NCBI GenBank assembly: GCA_023105745.1
Contig: JALGQZ010000011.1
Coordinates: forward strand, 45,352,698 to 45,416,697
DNA length: 64,000 bases
Direction: 5' to 3'
DNA from: Austropuccinia psidii
Lineage: Eukaryota > Basidiomycota > Pucciniomycetes > Pucciniales > Sphaerophragmiaceae
How positions within the stretch are numbered: the stretch's first letter is position 1; each line of letters opens with the position of its first letter. The position numbers and the translations under genes are program-made. The notes below the pieces were generated by a model, which saw only the letters and a program-made list of their open reading frames with translations, had not been told where the DNA came from and ran no database searches. This document shows positions 23,380-34,829 of the stretch, piece by piece.

Positions 23380-26300
23380 TTTGGTAGATTCAGGTATGTC
23401 ATTTTCTGCTAACCATTAATCTTCAAAAGCCTGATCACTGTATCTGACAAGATATTCCCTCAATGTTTTAGTCCTCAGTTTTCTTTGTTTGAGAACTTTG
23501 GTGATTTTCTTAGTACCAGATGTTTCAACAGGAGCTATATGCTGGGGAACTTTATTTATTAAAGTGAATTTTTCAGAATTACCAGCTTTGTAAGGAATTT
23601 TTAAGCTTACTGGAGATTTAGGATGCTTATTACTGAGCTCTTCAGATAATTTTACTTAAACAGAATTTTCTCCATGAAGGGGCTTAATGAAAAAAGGTCC
23701 TTAAAAGCAGTATTTAACATCTTTTCACCCTTTGATGTTATTGAAGTTGGTAATGGATACTAGTACCAGCTCTCCTACAGTCAAAGCCTAGAGTAGCATG
23801 TGACTTATCCCATTTTTTTGGAATATCAAAATGAGTCCTCAATGTGTCTTACTGCATTCTTCCTAGCTTTTTCTAGACTTCCTTTAAAGATAGAAGCTAT
23901 GGGATGTATCTCAACTAAATCTTTCCTCAAAGAATATTGGGTTAGTCTGTAATTCCATCTTTTTTTCTAGAATGGCAGGATTATGATTGGTACTGGCATG
24001 AATAGATGTTTTCTATGCTAGTTATAGTGCAGGTGGAAGGGTACACCAACAATGGGTGAACCCATCACAATATTTGAGCTCCAAGACATATGCAAAAATA
24101 TTTCTGACCATGTCTTCTGAGGTCTGGATAATTTTTTCAGCTAGGCTATCAACTTGTGGGCGGTGAGCTGTAGAAAAGGATAGTTTTGTCCCAAATAATT
24201 GGTAAAACTTTTTCCATATTTCTGAGGTCAACTTGGGTTTCTCTGTCACTACTAATGTTTTTAAATCACAAGTCCATGATACTACTCTATTCCATATTAG
24301 AAGAGTTGTACACATGGCTGTATAATCTTTTTGAAATGATAAAAAGATTGTAGTATTAATAAATCTTTTAAAAATGACTAGGCAGGGATTATAGCTTCTA
24401 TCACCCCCTGGTTGTAGACTAGTTACCCAATCTATATGGTAAATTCCCCAAGGTCCACTGGGTTGTTGAATTTTGATCATATTTCCAAGTAATTTTCCAG
24501 TGGATTTGTTGGCCTTTTGGAATCTGTCACAGGTTTTTCAGTATTCTGCAACATCATTCTGCCAGATTTGCCACCATATGAAATTATTAATCTTTTCTCT
24601 TGTCCCATTCTCAGAAAGATGTTCTGTGAATAGGCTTTCATGGCAGTCCTTCAATACAAGATTTATTCAAGACCTCTCTATTATGGTTATAACATAGGTT
24701 TGCTTTTTTCTATGGTATATTATTGCATAAATTAAGTTAAACCTTGCTTCATCATGTGACATTTTCCATATTTAATCCAGGAATGTTTCAAGGAGTTATC
24801 TTTGAAATCCTTAGCAAGTAACTTGCATAAGATGCTGCAATTCTTCTCCTGAGTATAACTGTTCCCAAATTCTTCAAAGAAGGTAGTATTCACATCTGTA
24901 ATACTAATTACTTCTATTAGGATTTGTGTCAAAGCTTCTTTTTGCAAATAAGCAGGACTCTCAATATCATTTGGTGATGGCCATATGCATAGTAAATTTA
25001 AATTTTTGTGACTATTTCAATCTTTGTGTAAAATGGTAATATTTCCTCTATATTACTGTATGGCTATTTGCCATCTGAGCATGTTCCTGTTGAGTTCTTT
25101 TCAGGTTTAGAAGTGATTTTACAGAAGTAAAATATGTTATTACTTCAAAAACAGATACTTAAAGGAAATAATTGAGTTTTTTTCAAAGCCCAAACAAGAA
25201 ATAGACATTCCGTTTGAGTTTCTTCATATCTGGATTTACCTGGTTTGATTTTACTAGATATAAAGCATATGGGTCCTTCCACAGGTTTGTTATTAATAAT
25301 CTGAACTTGATGAGATGCAACTCCTAGTCCATTGATGAAAAATCTTTTATATTATTCTTTCAGACTCCAGAAAAGCCTATAAATGACTAGATTTACATTT
25401 TTTTCTGAGGAATAGGTCTCAATAGGACTTCTGAAGCTTTGCGTTTGTCTATTGCAAGGGATAGACCATATACTACATTTCATAGGGATTTGAGTTCTTT
25501 AACTCCAAAATTACATTTCTTTAAAGGAATTTTTATGTTGACTAATTAGATTTTGCCCACAACTTTAGATAATATAGCTATATTTGCTTCCCAAGTCTTA
25601 GAACAAGAAATAATTTAATCAATATGAATGATTAACCATCCTTCTGAAAGGTTTTCAGGAAATATCTCATTAATCATTTTGTGGAAGTGTGAAGGTGAAG
25701 TTTTGATACCAAAAGGCATATTCAAGTATTCATAGACTCCACAATCAACAATAATTCTCAAATAATCCCTTCATCTCAATTTCACTACATTCTGATGGAA
25801 TCCCTTCAGGGAATCCATAATTCTGATTTAAACTTCTTGAGATATGTGAGTAAAGGAAATTTGGATTTTTGGTATGGGATACCTGTCTGGGACAGTGCAA
25901 GTGGTAAAAGCTCTAAAATCCCCAGCAATTCTGGATTCTCCATTATGCCACACCACTATCACAGACATGGTTCTTTCTACCTCTTCATTGTGACCAACCT
26001 TCCTTATTAGGTTAAGGTTCAAGAGTCCTTTAATGTGAAGCTCAAGGGCTTCTCTTGATTTTGGACTTGCTGGCTATGCAGGCGTTCTTAAGAGCGGTGG
26101 GTAAATTCTCTCAATGTTTAGAATAATTTTAGCTTCATAAAGAATAATTGCTTGCAATGGTTCCTTCTACAAAACAAAGGCTTCTTTATGGTAATGAGAA
26201 AGTGCATGGAGTTCTTTTTCTTGTAGATCAGTAAGATGAATACTGACTTCAGATTCATTCATTTTTTCTGATTTAAACTTCTCAAAGTACAATTTGACTA

Positions 26301-29300
26301 GTGCTATTTTATTTACTTCAATTTGTCTCTTAAAGGTTAAAAAGACAAATTTCTGATTCTTATTGTCACCAATAGTAAGTTATCTGTCTTTTTTGTTATG
26401 TCAATCTATGCCATATATCATTAAATAATCATTTCCACATATAAAATGGGTACTAGAGCAGTTTTTCATAGAAAAAATACAACAGTTATTCTTAAATTTC
26501 AGTTTATATGTGGTAATATGAAAGTGGATTCAAATATTTCCAATGGTTTCATTGGATTACTTGCATTGTTAAATTTAATTCCATCAATTGGTGACAATTT
26601 TTATTCAAAATTTGGTACACAACTCTTTAGAAAATATTTCCCAAAACAGGAGCAGAAGGAACCTGGATCAAATAATAGTTTAGTGGGCTTGTTATTAGTT
26701 ACCACTTCTGTTATACAGGAATTTCCAGCTGTATAACATTTTCCTCTATTTAGTTTAGTTTTTTAAGTTGTGCATCTTGAATTTTTGCTAAATCAAGCTT
26801 ACTGTTATTCAATTGTGGAAGGAAGGTGGGAGTATGTCAGCCACTATCAGGGGTAGGAAGGGAATTCAACACTCAAACTCATTAAAACAGCAATCCAGTA
26901 TGTGTATCAGTAATCAGTTTCAGCAAATCTTCTTTCTGAAACATGAATACAGTTTGGTTCATCAATACAGTCTTTCAATACTTGTGCAGACTGGATTCCC
27001 CAAATACAGCTCTGGATTCACAATTCTGAAACTGTATGATCACCCAACTCCACCAAACCTCTTTTACAAAACTTTTACATCTATACAGGGGCTGTATTAT
27101 CCAAATCAATTCAAATCAAGATTCCTCTCAAGAAAGTTCACTCTTCGGATCAGGGCTGGTGGATTCTCACATATAACAGCCCCTCTTTCTCCCCAGTTAC
27201 TTAATATATTTTGAGTAATTATTAAGTTAATATCATAACTCTTATTTTTGGAGTGTTACATTTATTTATTTTGAGTTAGTCTTTGCCATGCCTCACCTGT
27301 TCAGTAGAGCTGTGGTGGCCATATCCTTATTAACCCTTCTCTTTCTTTCTGACAGGTTGAAACAGTGGACTTGGACTTGTTTGTGGTTGGCTTTTTTATC
27401 ATTTATTCTTCTTTTTGTTTCTGCTTCTTTCTTATATTATTCATTTAGTACTTTCATTCTTATCTGCACTATTTAGTGTCCTTTAATCTTATTCATCCCT
27501 TGAGCCCTCCATAAGTGATTCCCACTTTACTGAGTGGCAGGCTCTCTTCAATTTGAAGAGACCCTGTGACACAGTAAGATTCCACTATTTAAAATGTGAA
27601 ATTAATATTTTCTATTTATTTGGAGCATTCAGAAAATATTGATTATTTATCATCTGAATTATCTTAAGTAACATAATTTTTTTCTGCATGAGCTTCCTTT
27701 TCAATGCTAATTTCATTTATCTTCCCCCTTTTGGAGATTTATTTTCCAAATTTATGGTAATTTGGAAAATATGGCACTTCCTTATTTTTTCTGAAGGATT
27801 ATTCATCATATTTCTAGAATTTTGTTTGGGTATTTTTGTCCATATATCCTTTCCAAGCTGTAGCAAGCCTTTTTTAAGATTCATTATACTAGAAACAATT
27901 TTTTCTCTGGTCATTACTTTTTCTAGTATATTAATAATATTATCTGCTGAATATTTTTTAGTAGTCCTGCTTTTCACAGAATTCTCTAAGTCTCCTCCAA
28001 ATTGTCTCAGAATTCTCCTATGGATCATAAATTCTGAAATGTCACAATATAATACTCTTAGTCTTTCCTTTTTCTGGAAAGTCAATGGTAAGGTTTTCCT
28101 CTGTCACAATTGAATTTTGAATATTACAGGGCTGTTTCAACTTTAAATCTCCAAGAATTATTGGCCCATTTTTTGATTATTTGGGTTTTCCACCAAGTGA
28201 AGCTTTGGTGTTCATGTGCTTGTCTTAGCTTGATATACCATCTATGAGCTTATTTGGTAAATAGGGTGTTAAATATTTCTGTTACCAATCTTTCTGGTAG
28301 CTAAAAGTCCTCTTTGATCATGTAAATAACTCTGATAGCTTTCATATGGTCATATTCTCCTTCACCACTGAAGTGAGGCTATTCTTTCAGTTTTGGTACT
28401 TTGTTCAAAAGTGCTTCTCTCATTGATTATTCCAAATTACAGAAAGAAAGGAAGAACTAATTTTTTATTTGTGATTCTTCTACATGCAATACTTGTGGGA
28501 TTTAATTTCTTATCCCCCCACTTTCATTTAGAGGTGTAGACATTCTTGAAAAAGTGTGCAGTAATTGTTTGATTTCGTTCATTTTGCTGGTATCATACCA
28601 TATAGAATTTTAGACTTCATGTTTGAACCCTTGGAATAAACTGAGTAGCTCAATTTTATACATGTCCTATTTAATTAAAAATTATTTCCATAATTCTTTC
28701 TGTCTAGTATTATCAGAAATAATTTGATTCAATCTCATTGTTAATTTTGATACTTCTTCTTGTGAGGTATCAAAAAACTTTTTCAATGAAATTGTATTTG
28801 TCTTTACTTCAGTAAATGAGTTTGTAATATAATCAAGCATTTTATTGATATCTGCTTTCATAACATGGATGTCTTTCATTATTCTTTTTTAAATAATTTC
28901 ATCAATATTTGATTTAAGATAGTTTTTTGTTAATTATTTTATGATTACAGATTGTTAATTTATTTTTTTTGCAAATGAATTGTAACTATTTGATGTTTTA
29001 ATTGTTCTTGAAACTGTGTCAAAGAACATAAGTATTCTATTCATTTAGCTCAAACTCAGATTTTTGACCTAAAGATTGTTACAAATGCTTGAATTATTAT
29101 CAGAAATATTACTTTTCACATCATTTCTGGCTACATAAAAAGCTGGAATTCTACCCAAAATTTCAAAAATCATTTCTGATATTCTAACCTGGCTTCTTCT
29201 CTCTTCTGCATTTCCATAATTCTTCTGGCCATCTGAATCACATTTTACATGCAATATTGTTTAATTTTGGTATTCTGTAGCCTTAGCTGTATGGTTTGAG

Positions 29301-29800
29301 GGCTTGTGCTTTTCCTTTGTCCTTTTTCTGAGCTTCTGAAGGTTTTTTCACTTTGGAAGTGCTTCTTCTGGCCACTGGGATGGGTTTTGGCACTTGTTTG
29401 GGTGGTATATAGTTGTTTTTCCCCCATTCTTCTGCTAAGAACATCATTTTCTTTTTTTCAATCAATGGATTCTACCCTTTCAGTAACTTGCAAGTATTGG
29501 GATGGCCCAGAAACTTTCTCACAAGAAGGTAAGATTTCATTCAGTTTTTTCCAAAGGTCTGCTAGAATCTGATACTCTTTGTTCTAAAGTGAATTGTTAT
29601 ATGCTTTCTGGATGCCTTTGTAAATGTCCACTGAGGCTTCTTGTGGCAGTGGAAAATATTTTAAGGGTAAAAAAGTATCATCAGCTTCAAAATGGCATAA
29701 TTTGTCACTTTTGGATTCATTTACTGACCCTTTTACTTCTGTAACTGATTGGCTCATGCCATAATAATGTCTATATCCTTTTTTGGGAGTTGCATGAGGG
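23380..29800 (-). pseudogene. Decayed gag-pol of the old Ty3 element
   Basis: Minus-strand coding blocks, all interrupted by stops and frameshifts: chromodomain (about 23520-23390, EYLVRYSDQAFED), integrase (24640-24022, with HIDWVTSL for DWV, the second Asp region lost, and LAEKIIQTSEDM keeping the Glu), RNase H (about 25330-25040), reverse transcriptase (about 26020-25340, [17 protein letters not shown]; the YIDD box reads HID*), protease (26740-26400, DPGSFCSC), zinc knuckle (about 27790-27740, RKCHIFQIT with NLENKSPK) and gag (28400-27800 plus a coiled-coil stretch 28880-28682). The leader part at 29750-29170 retains two overlapping reading frames. It cannot encode working proteins. Confidence 0.88.
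26815..27575. mobile_element. Insertion of unknown family inside the old Ty3 element
   Basis: The Ty3 gag-pol reading is continuous up to about 26815 (DLAKIQDAQL, read on minus) and resumes at about 27575 (NINFTF*IVES). The ~0.75 kb between does not match the younger Ty3 copy. It contains repeated AATACAG-type words and the TCTGACAGGTTGAAACAGTG block found again at 17646-17905. No coding capacity is recognisable. Exact ends and target duplication could not be fixed. Confidence 0.6.
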
Positions 29801-30308
29801 GCTATAGCTGGCTCCTGATCAGGTTGAGCTCATAATTATAAGTAATAAAGCTTAAAAAACGTAATTTTACATCAAAAAATCACAATAGGAAGATTATCTT
29901 CTTTCTTGATAGTATTACTCATGTCTAAATTGATTAATTCAGAAGAAATTGGCTCTGGTTGATTATTATCAGTTAAAATAACAGCGCTATTATATTCATA
30001 ATTGACAGTACTGGCTGGAATAATGCTAGTTACTGTTAATTCTGTTTCTATTTTTTCTTATCTTAACATGTTTCGAGACACCAAAATTAATTATTAAATA
30101 AATTTTTTAAGTAAAAAGATGATTCCCCCCCCAAAAAAAGAAAGGAAAGATAAAGCTTCAGTTATAATATGAAAAAAGGAATATTTTTATGGAATTTTTG
30201 AAATTTTGAATATTTTTTATGTATCTAGAAATTTCTCAATATAACAAAAATATTTCAAAAATTTAAAAACAATATTTCACAGGTAAAAATCATAGCTGGG
30301 CCTCCAAA

Positions 30309-32076
30309 TTTAAGGTGTGGATATAAAAATTTGATTTAAAATAAAGTACTTTTCCTGACTCAAAATTTTTATAAGGTGAAATTCAATTAAAAATATTAAA
30401 TTTCAATATTTTGAAGAGAAACCACAGCAAAGCTATTATTCTTAACCTTTTTAGTATAAAAAATAATATTATCAAAATTTATTGTTTTACCAACAATACA
30501 AATTTATGCAAAAATGCTTTAAAAGAGATGTTTATGGCTACAAAAAAAATTTCTTCAAGAGAAATTTGAATTGGGATTAATTGAGAAAAGAGGTCCAGGA
30601 AATTAATATGAGAACAGAGTCTTCAAAAATAATATTGTATAGTAAATATTCCAAAAAGTGACCAGATTTAATTTGGAAAAAAAGTGAGAAAGCTAACACT
30701 TCTGAAAGATGCTTCAATTCACTTGTGGGGTGGTTCAAGGGTAAAAATGATTATGAGTGTTACACACAATTATTATAATTTTTTTCCATGTGGTTAAAAG
30801 TCTTTGAATAATTTAAAAAAATTTGTTGAAATTTTTATTGATTAATTTAAGAGTTTTTAAGCTAATTATAAAATGAAAAGATTCTAACATGAAGAGAAAA
30901 GTTGGGTAAAGAAGGCAGTATTCTAAAGCCACCACTTCTCTTACTCCAAAGGTAATATTTTATCTAATTAGTCTTGAGAAACACACTGAAAACAGAAAAG
31001 CCAATTTTGGAATCATTTAACTTTGGTTTGAAGCAAAAAAGGAATAGTGTTAGCCATTTTATTCCCTTAAACCAGCCATTTCTATAGTAATAGTTGGTTT
31101 ATAGCTCTCAAAACACATCAGAATGTGTGTAGGATACCTCAAAACCAGTTAAAAGTGTTTTGAAGAATTTTCTTTTGGATTAAGGGTCTTTTTACCCTCT
31201 TGGAAACAGTTAAAGTTTCCCTGGTTAGTATCAAACACTCATCATCAATTGAGTGACTCAATTTCAGGCCAAAAGTGATGACATTTTGCATGAGTTTTGT
31301 GATCCAATTCCTGTTAGAAACTAATTTGGGGGAGTCTGGGACCTTTGGAGCAAATATTCCTATTATTCCTCAGAGCTAATATCTATAATTCATTGTTTCT
31401 TTAACTCCTCACCACATATTACACTTAAAATTTAAATATGTAATTCAATTGAAAATTTACAGTACACAACTGCAATTATTGATTTCACATATGTAATACA
31501 TGCACACATTTTGACATTTCAATTGTAAATACATCAATTTCTAATAGCTTCTAATATACACACTGCAATGCAATTTGAACAAAAAAAATTGATGGTTGAC
31601 ACCACAGGTGGTGTGAATTGAATTGATGTTTTGAGTATTTTTAGATTTTTATACAGAAAAGACTAAAAACTGTATTTAAGCTTATTTAGAGTTGAGTTAC
31701 AGAATTTTTACCCAGAGGTGAACCCACATGATTCTTTATGAGGAATCCAATGGTGAAATGAAATCAATGTTTTCATTTATTGGAAAAAAAAATAGTTTTT
31801 ATTAAATTTTTTCCAAACAAATATTTTAATTTGAATATTTTTGAAAAAAATTTATTTTTACTTTATTATTTCATGTAAAAATTTATTTTTACATTGTTAA
31901 ATTTTAATGTGAATGCATTGTTGAATTTTCATTATAGCGTTTATTTTTATATCTTAATTCTGTATTTATATTTAATCTTTTCTTTTATATTTAAAAATAA
32001 AAGTTTCATTTTTAATTAAAAGTTCATTAACTTTTTGTGGCCTTTTGGGTATATGAAGATACCTCTAAGGCTCACA
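30309..32076 (-). repeat. 5' LTR of the old Ty3 element
   Basis: Matches 21543-23308 throughout (for example AAAGTACTTTTCCTG, GTGGTTCAAGGGTAAAAATGA versus GTGATTTAAGGGTAAAAATGA, AACACACTGAAAACAGAAAAGCC). The internal boundary at 30309 is set by the adjoining primer-binding-site-like TTTGGAGGCC (minus strand). Confidence 0.85.
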
Positions 32077-32600
32077 AAGTCCAGAAGGCTTAGTATTTAA
32101 ATATAAAAGATAAGTTTTCAAAAAGAATTGAATTTTTGTAAAAGTTTCTTATTTTTTTTTTAATTGCTTGGGTGCTTGCAGTCTTGAAAGGGCTGTAGGA
32201 GCCCAAGAAAGAAACTTCTTACACTAAACCTCTTGGGGATTTCTTTTGATTAGCTTTTTCATTTTCTTGGGCTCCTATAACATCCAAAGGGATGTAGGAG
32301 CTCAAGAAAACCATTTCTAACTGCAACCTTCCTAGAATTCCAAGAGGTTTAGAAAATCATTATTTTTGATTTGTTTTTTAATTTCTTGAGCTCCTGCAGC
32401 CTCCAAAGGGCTGTAGAAGCCCAAGAAAACCTTTTTAATTAATTTTTTGTATTTATATTGCTTCTAAACCTTTGAGAGAGCTCTGGGATCCCAAGAAAGT
32501 CATTTAATACACTAATTGTTTTTTGTTTTTTAGGGGAAATTTTACACCAAACCTCCTGGGAACACAGGAGGTATCAGTGTTGCTTTATTGGCTGTATTGA
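32077..32600. repeat. Two-hairpin tandem array, right part
   Basis: Continuation of the array at 20780-21542. Units start near 32167, 32262, 32382 and 32462, with stems such as CTTGGGCTCCTATAACATCC/GGATGTAGGAGCTCAAG, then the second hairpin AAACCTCCTGGGAACACAGGAGGT near 32543-32566. Unit spacing here is about 80-120 bp. Confidence 0.83.
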
Positions 32601-32635
32601 AGGTATGAGGACCCAAAACATTACAGGTGAAACAT

Positions 32636-32712
32636 GCTTATGTGAACTACCTAATGGTTAGAGCTTCTGTCTCTCTAGATGGTTGAGAGGTAGCACATTT
32701 GATCCTGGGAAC
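32636..32712 (+). other. tRNA-like / Pol III promoter-like stretch
   Basis: CTACCTAATGGTTAGAGC resembles a tRNA D-arm and A box. About 35 bases on, ACATTTGATCCTGG resembles a T-arm and B box, with a CTCTC/GAGAG stem between them. The acceptor stem does not pair convincingly, so this is at best a decayed tRNA or the head of a tRNA-derived SINE. No poly-A tail or second copy was found in the window. Confidence 0.28.
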
Positions 32713-32940
32713 TGGCCAGACTTACCCATGGGTATGTGGGTTGTGAATATGGGTGGTTGGGGAGAATAGCTATGGAAAAAAGACAAAAGATTATTTATTA
32801 TTGCAGGAGGTAGGCTCTGCATGCTCAAATCCCCCAGGAAAAACCTGGCCTCACTTCTTTCATTTATTTCAAGTTTTTGCACTAAATGCACATGAGAATT
32901 AATTCTTTGAATTATGATACAGTGGGAACCAAGATGTTCC

Positions 32941-33175
32941 AAGTCATTATTTTTTACATAAAACATCTTTTGTGCTCAGGTGACACAAAAATACTGATCA
33001 AACCCATAATATTTTTGATTCTAAGAATTCAGAAGTCATTACTTTGTATAGCAGACAACTTTTGAATTCAGGTGATACAAAAATACTGATTAAGCTCATC
33101 ATATTTTTGGCACAAAGATTTTCAAATTCATTACTTAAAACAGTAAACATTTCTTTGACTCAATAGTAATAAATT
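32941..33175. repeat. 92-bp tandem repeat, about 2.5 units
   Basis: Units start at 32941, 33033 and 33125, exactly 92 bp apart, beginning AAGTCATTA (third: AATTCATTA). The shared inner block is CAGGTGA.ACAAAAATACTGAT. The third unit is partial. No coding potential. Confidence 0.8.
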
Positions 33176-33452
33176 TCAAGAGACAGGTCCGAATATTTCA
33201 TATAATACTAAGGGTCTTTTACCCATCAAGTATGACTCCATTAATAAAAACCTTTTTGGGTAAGTTAATTATTAAACCAGATTTAGAAGAATTTTCAATG
33301 CCATTCTTCACTAGGTAAAAGGTTAAATATGCTGAAAAGAAATATTTTATTGGGAAAATTGGCAAGTAATAATGATTTTAGAAAAATCTTTCATAAAGGA
33401 TATTACATATATACTTATTTGTGCCTTTCAAAATATCCTCAAATTTTGAATA

Positions 33453-34829
33453 TTATTTTATCTTGAGGATTGATTTAATTTCCAGAAGCTGAAGGCTTCC
33501 TTTTGCTGAACTAAGGCAGTAATCAGGTGAGCGCACCAAAAGTACACAAACAACCCCTGTAAGGAATGCTGAACTCAGATTGTAGCATGGTCTCCCAGCC
33601 TTCATTTGATCTTGAATTGTTACAAAAGCTTTCAAAGGTTCAAGTTCCCACTTCACCAATTTATTTCCAATGTGCCGAGCTGTCTTGGAATGAACTTTAG
33701 TATGAGCCCAGACCCAATTAAAAGAAATAATTAGCTGGAGGATGTCATAAACCAAGCCAAGCAAAGTTGATGTTGAAATTCCAGTTGGGGTCAGACTAGT
33801 AACTTCTTGACTTTAATTGAGAAGAGGCACTAGTGGCATATTTTTGATGCTCAAACATGAGCCTATAAGCCCTATAGCACCCATTTCAACAGACAAAAGA
33901 CCACTGGAAGTTGAATTAGGCTGAGTAAGAATAGATGAGGGGTTTTTATCATCCATATAAAGTGCAATGGCTTGAAATAAAATATTGAAAACTAATTGCT
34001 TTTTATGTTTGATTGGTTGAACTAGATTGTGCACCAATAGATACAGTGCCTGGAGGCCCTTGGGTATAGCCGCTGGTATGGGAAGGTGATTTTGAACTAA
34101 TGGTAAGCTCCAAATCATCTAATAAAGTAACATATAATCATTGTTTGGTGAAAACAATTAGCCATTACCTAGAAAATTAATGCTAATGATTTCTGGAACT
34201 TGCTTTAACATTTCTCTGGAGCTCTTAAAGCCACTCTTCCATTCTAATATCCCTACCACTCTTTTAGTGAATCCTGCATGGAAGCTTTTCTGTAAATACA
34301 TCTTTTGGTACAAGGTATTGACATTTCATGAAGTTAGTTTGAATGAGTGAATGAAATTAGATCCAATCTTCCCTTTTTAATACATGGTATGACATCAGAA
34401 TTTGCTCAAATTGATATTTTTTTCAATATTATGTTCATGCATGGATTCAAGGGTGTTGAGAGAGGGAAAAGGATGCAATTATTGGTAATTATTTGTTTGG
34501 TTCAGTATGATTTCATCCTCAGAGACTGAGCTTTGAGTGGCTGGCTTATCTTTTCCTTGGAAGTGTTATATTATTCCTGAATTTCAAAATTTGCACTTTT
34601 TGAAAGGCTTCCAAGATTATTGGTGGCATTTTTCATATCAGAATTTTCATGGTTATAAGTTTCTGTATTAATTTAAGGTCCTTCATTATATACATTATTA
34701 GAAATATAAAAAGACTTTTATTCTTCATTATTAGCTTCAGAGACAAATTGAAAAGTTTTCGGAATTGTCTTTTTCCCTTTATTATTTGAAGTTTTGGACT
34801 TACTCTTGGAATAAGTGTTTGTCATTTTA
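33453..34829 (-). pseudogene. Broken ORF of unknown function
   Basis: On the minus strand a protein-like reading starts at ATG 34826 (MTNTYSKSKSKTSNNKGKKT, a basic Ser/Lys/Asn-rich head). It continues with several stops, and from 34118 to 33453 is one frame with a single internal stop (33813-33815). The last part is rich in hydrophobic helices (LQALYLLVHNLVQP, GLVYDILQLIISFNW, FLTGVVCVLLV). I do not recognise it. Its decayed state and setting suggest a transposon protein (a gag-like first ORF would fit a basic head plus helices), but this is inference. Confidence 0.35.

Larger units (their letters stand above)
21543..32076 (-). mobile_element. Old, decayed Ty3/gypsy chromovirus (minus strand)
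   Basis: Full-length but dead element with two LTRs (21543-23308 and 30309-32076). Between them, on the minus strand, lie remnants of gag, protease, reverse transcriptase, RNase H, integrase and a C-terminal chromodomain, all homologous to the element at 48990-59262. Flanks are GAATC (21538-21542) and AAGTC (32077-32081), a 5-bp duplication that may have diverged by two transitions. The pre-insertion site is the second hairpin of an array unit. A separate insertion of about 0.75 kb lies between the gag zinc knuckle and protease (about 26815-27575). The PBS side reads TTTGGAGGCCCAGC, like that of the younger copy. Confidence 0.9.

Noticed and set aside
27688..28113. 141-codon hydrophobic plus-strand ORF suggesting a membrane protein
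   Set aside because: Antisense to the gag zinc knuckle and capsid region of the old Ty3 element, which explains the open frame.
20780..32600. CRISPR-like array
   Set aside because: Units are hairpin repeats without unique spacers, in a eukaryotic transposon-rich setting.
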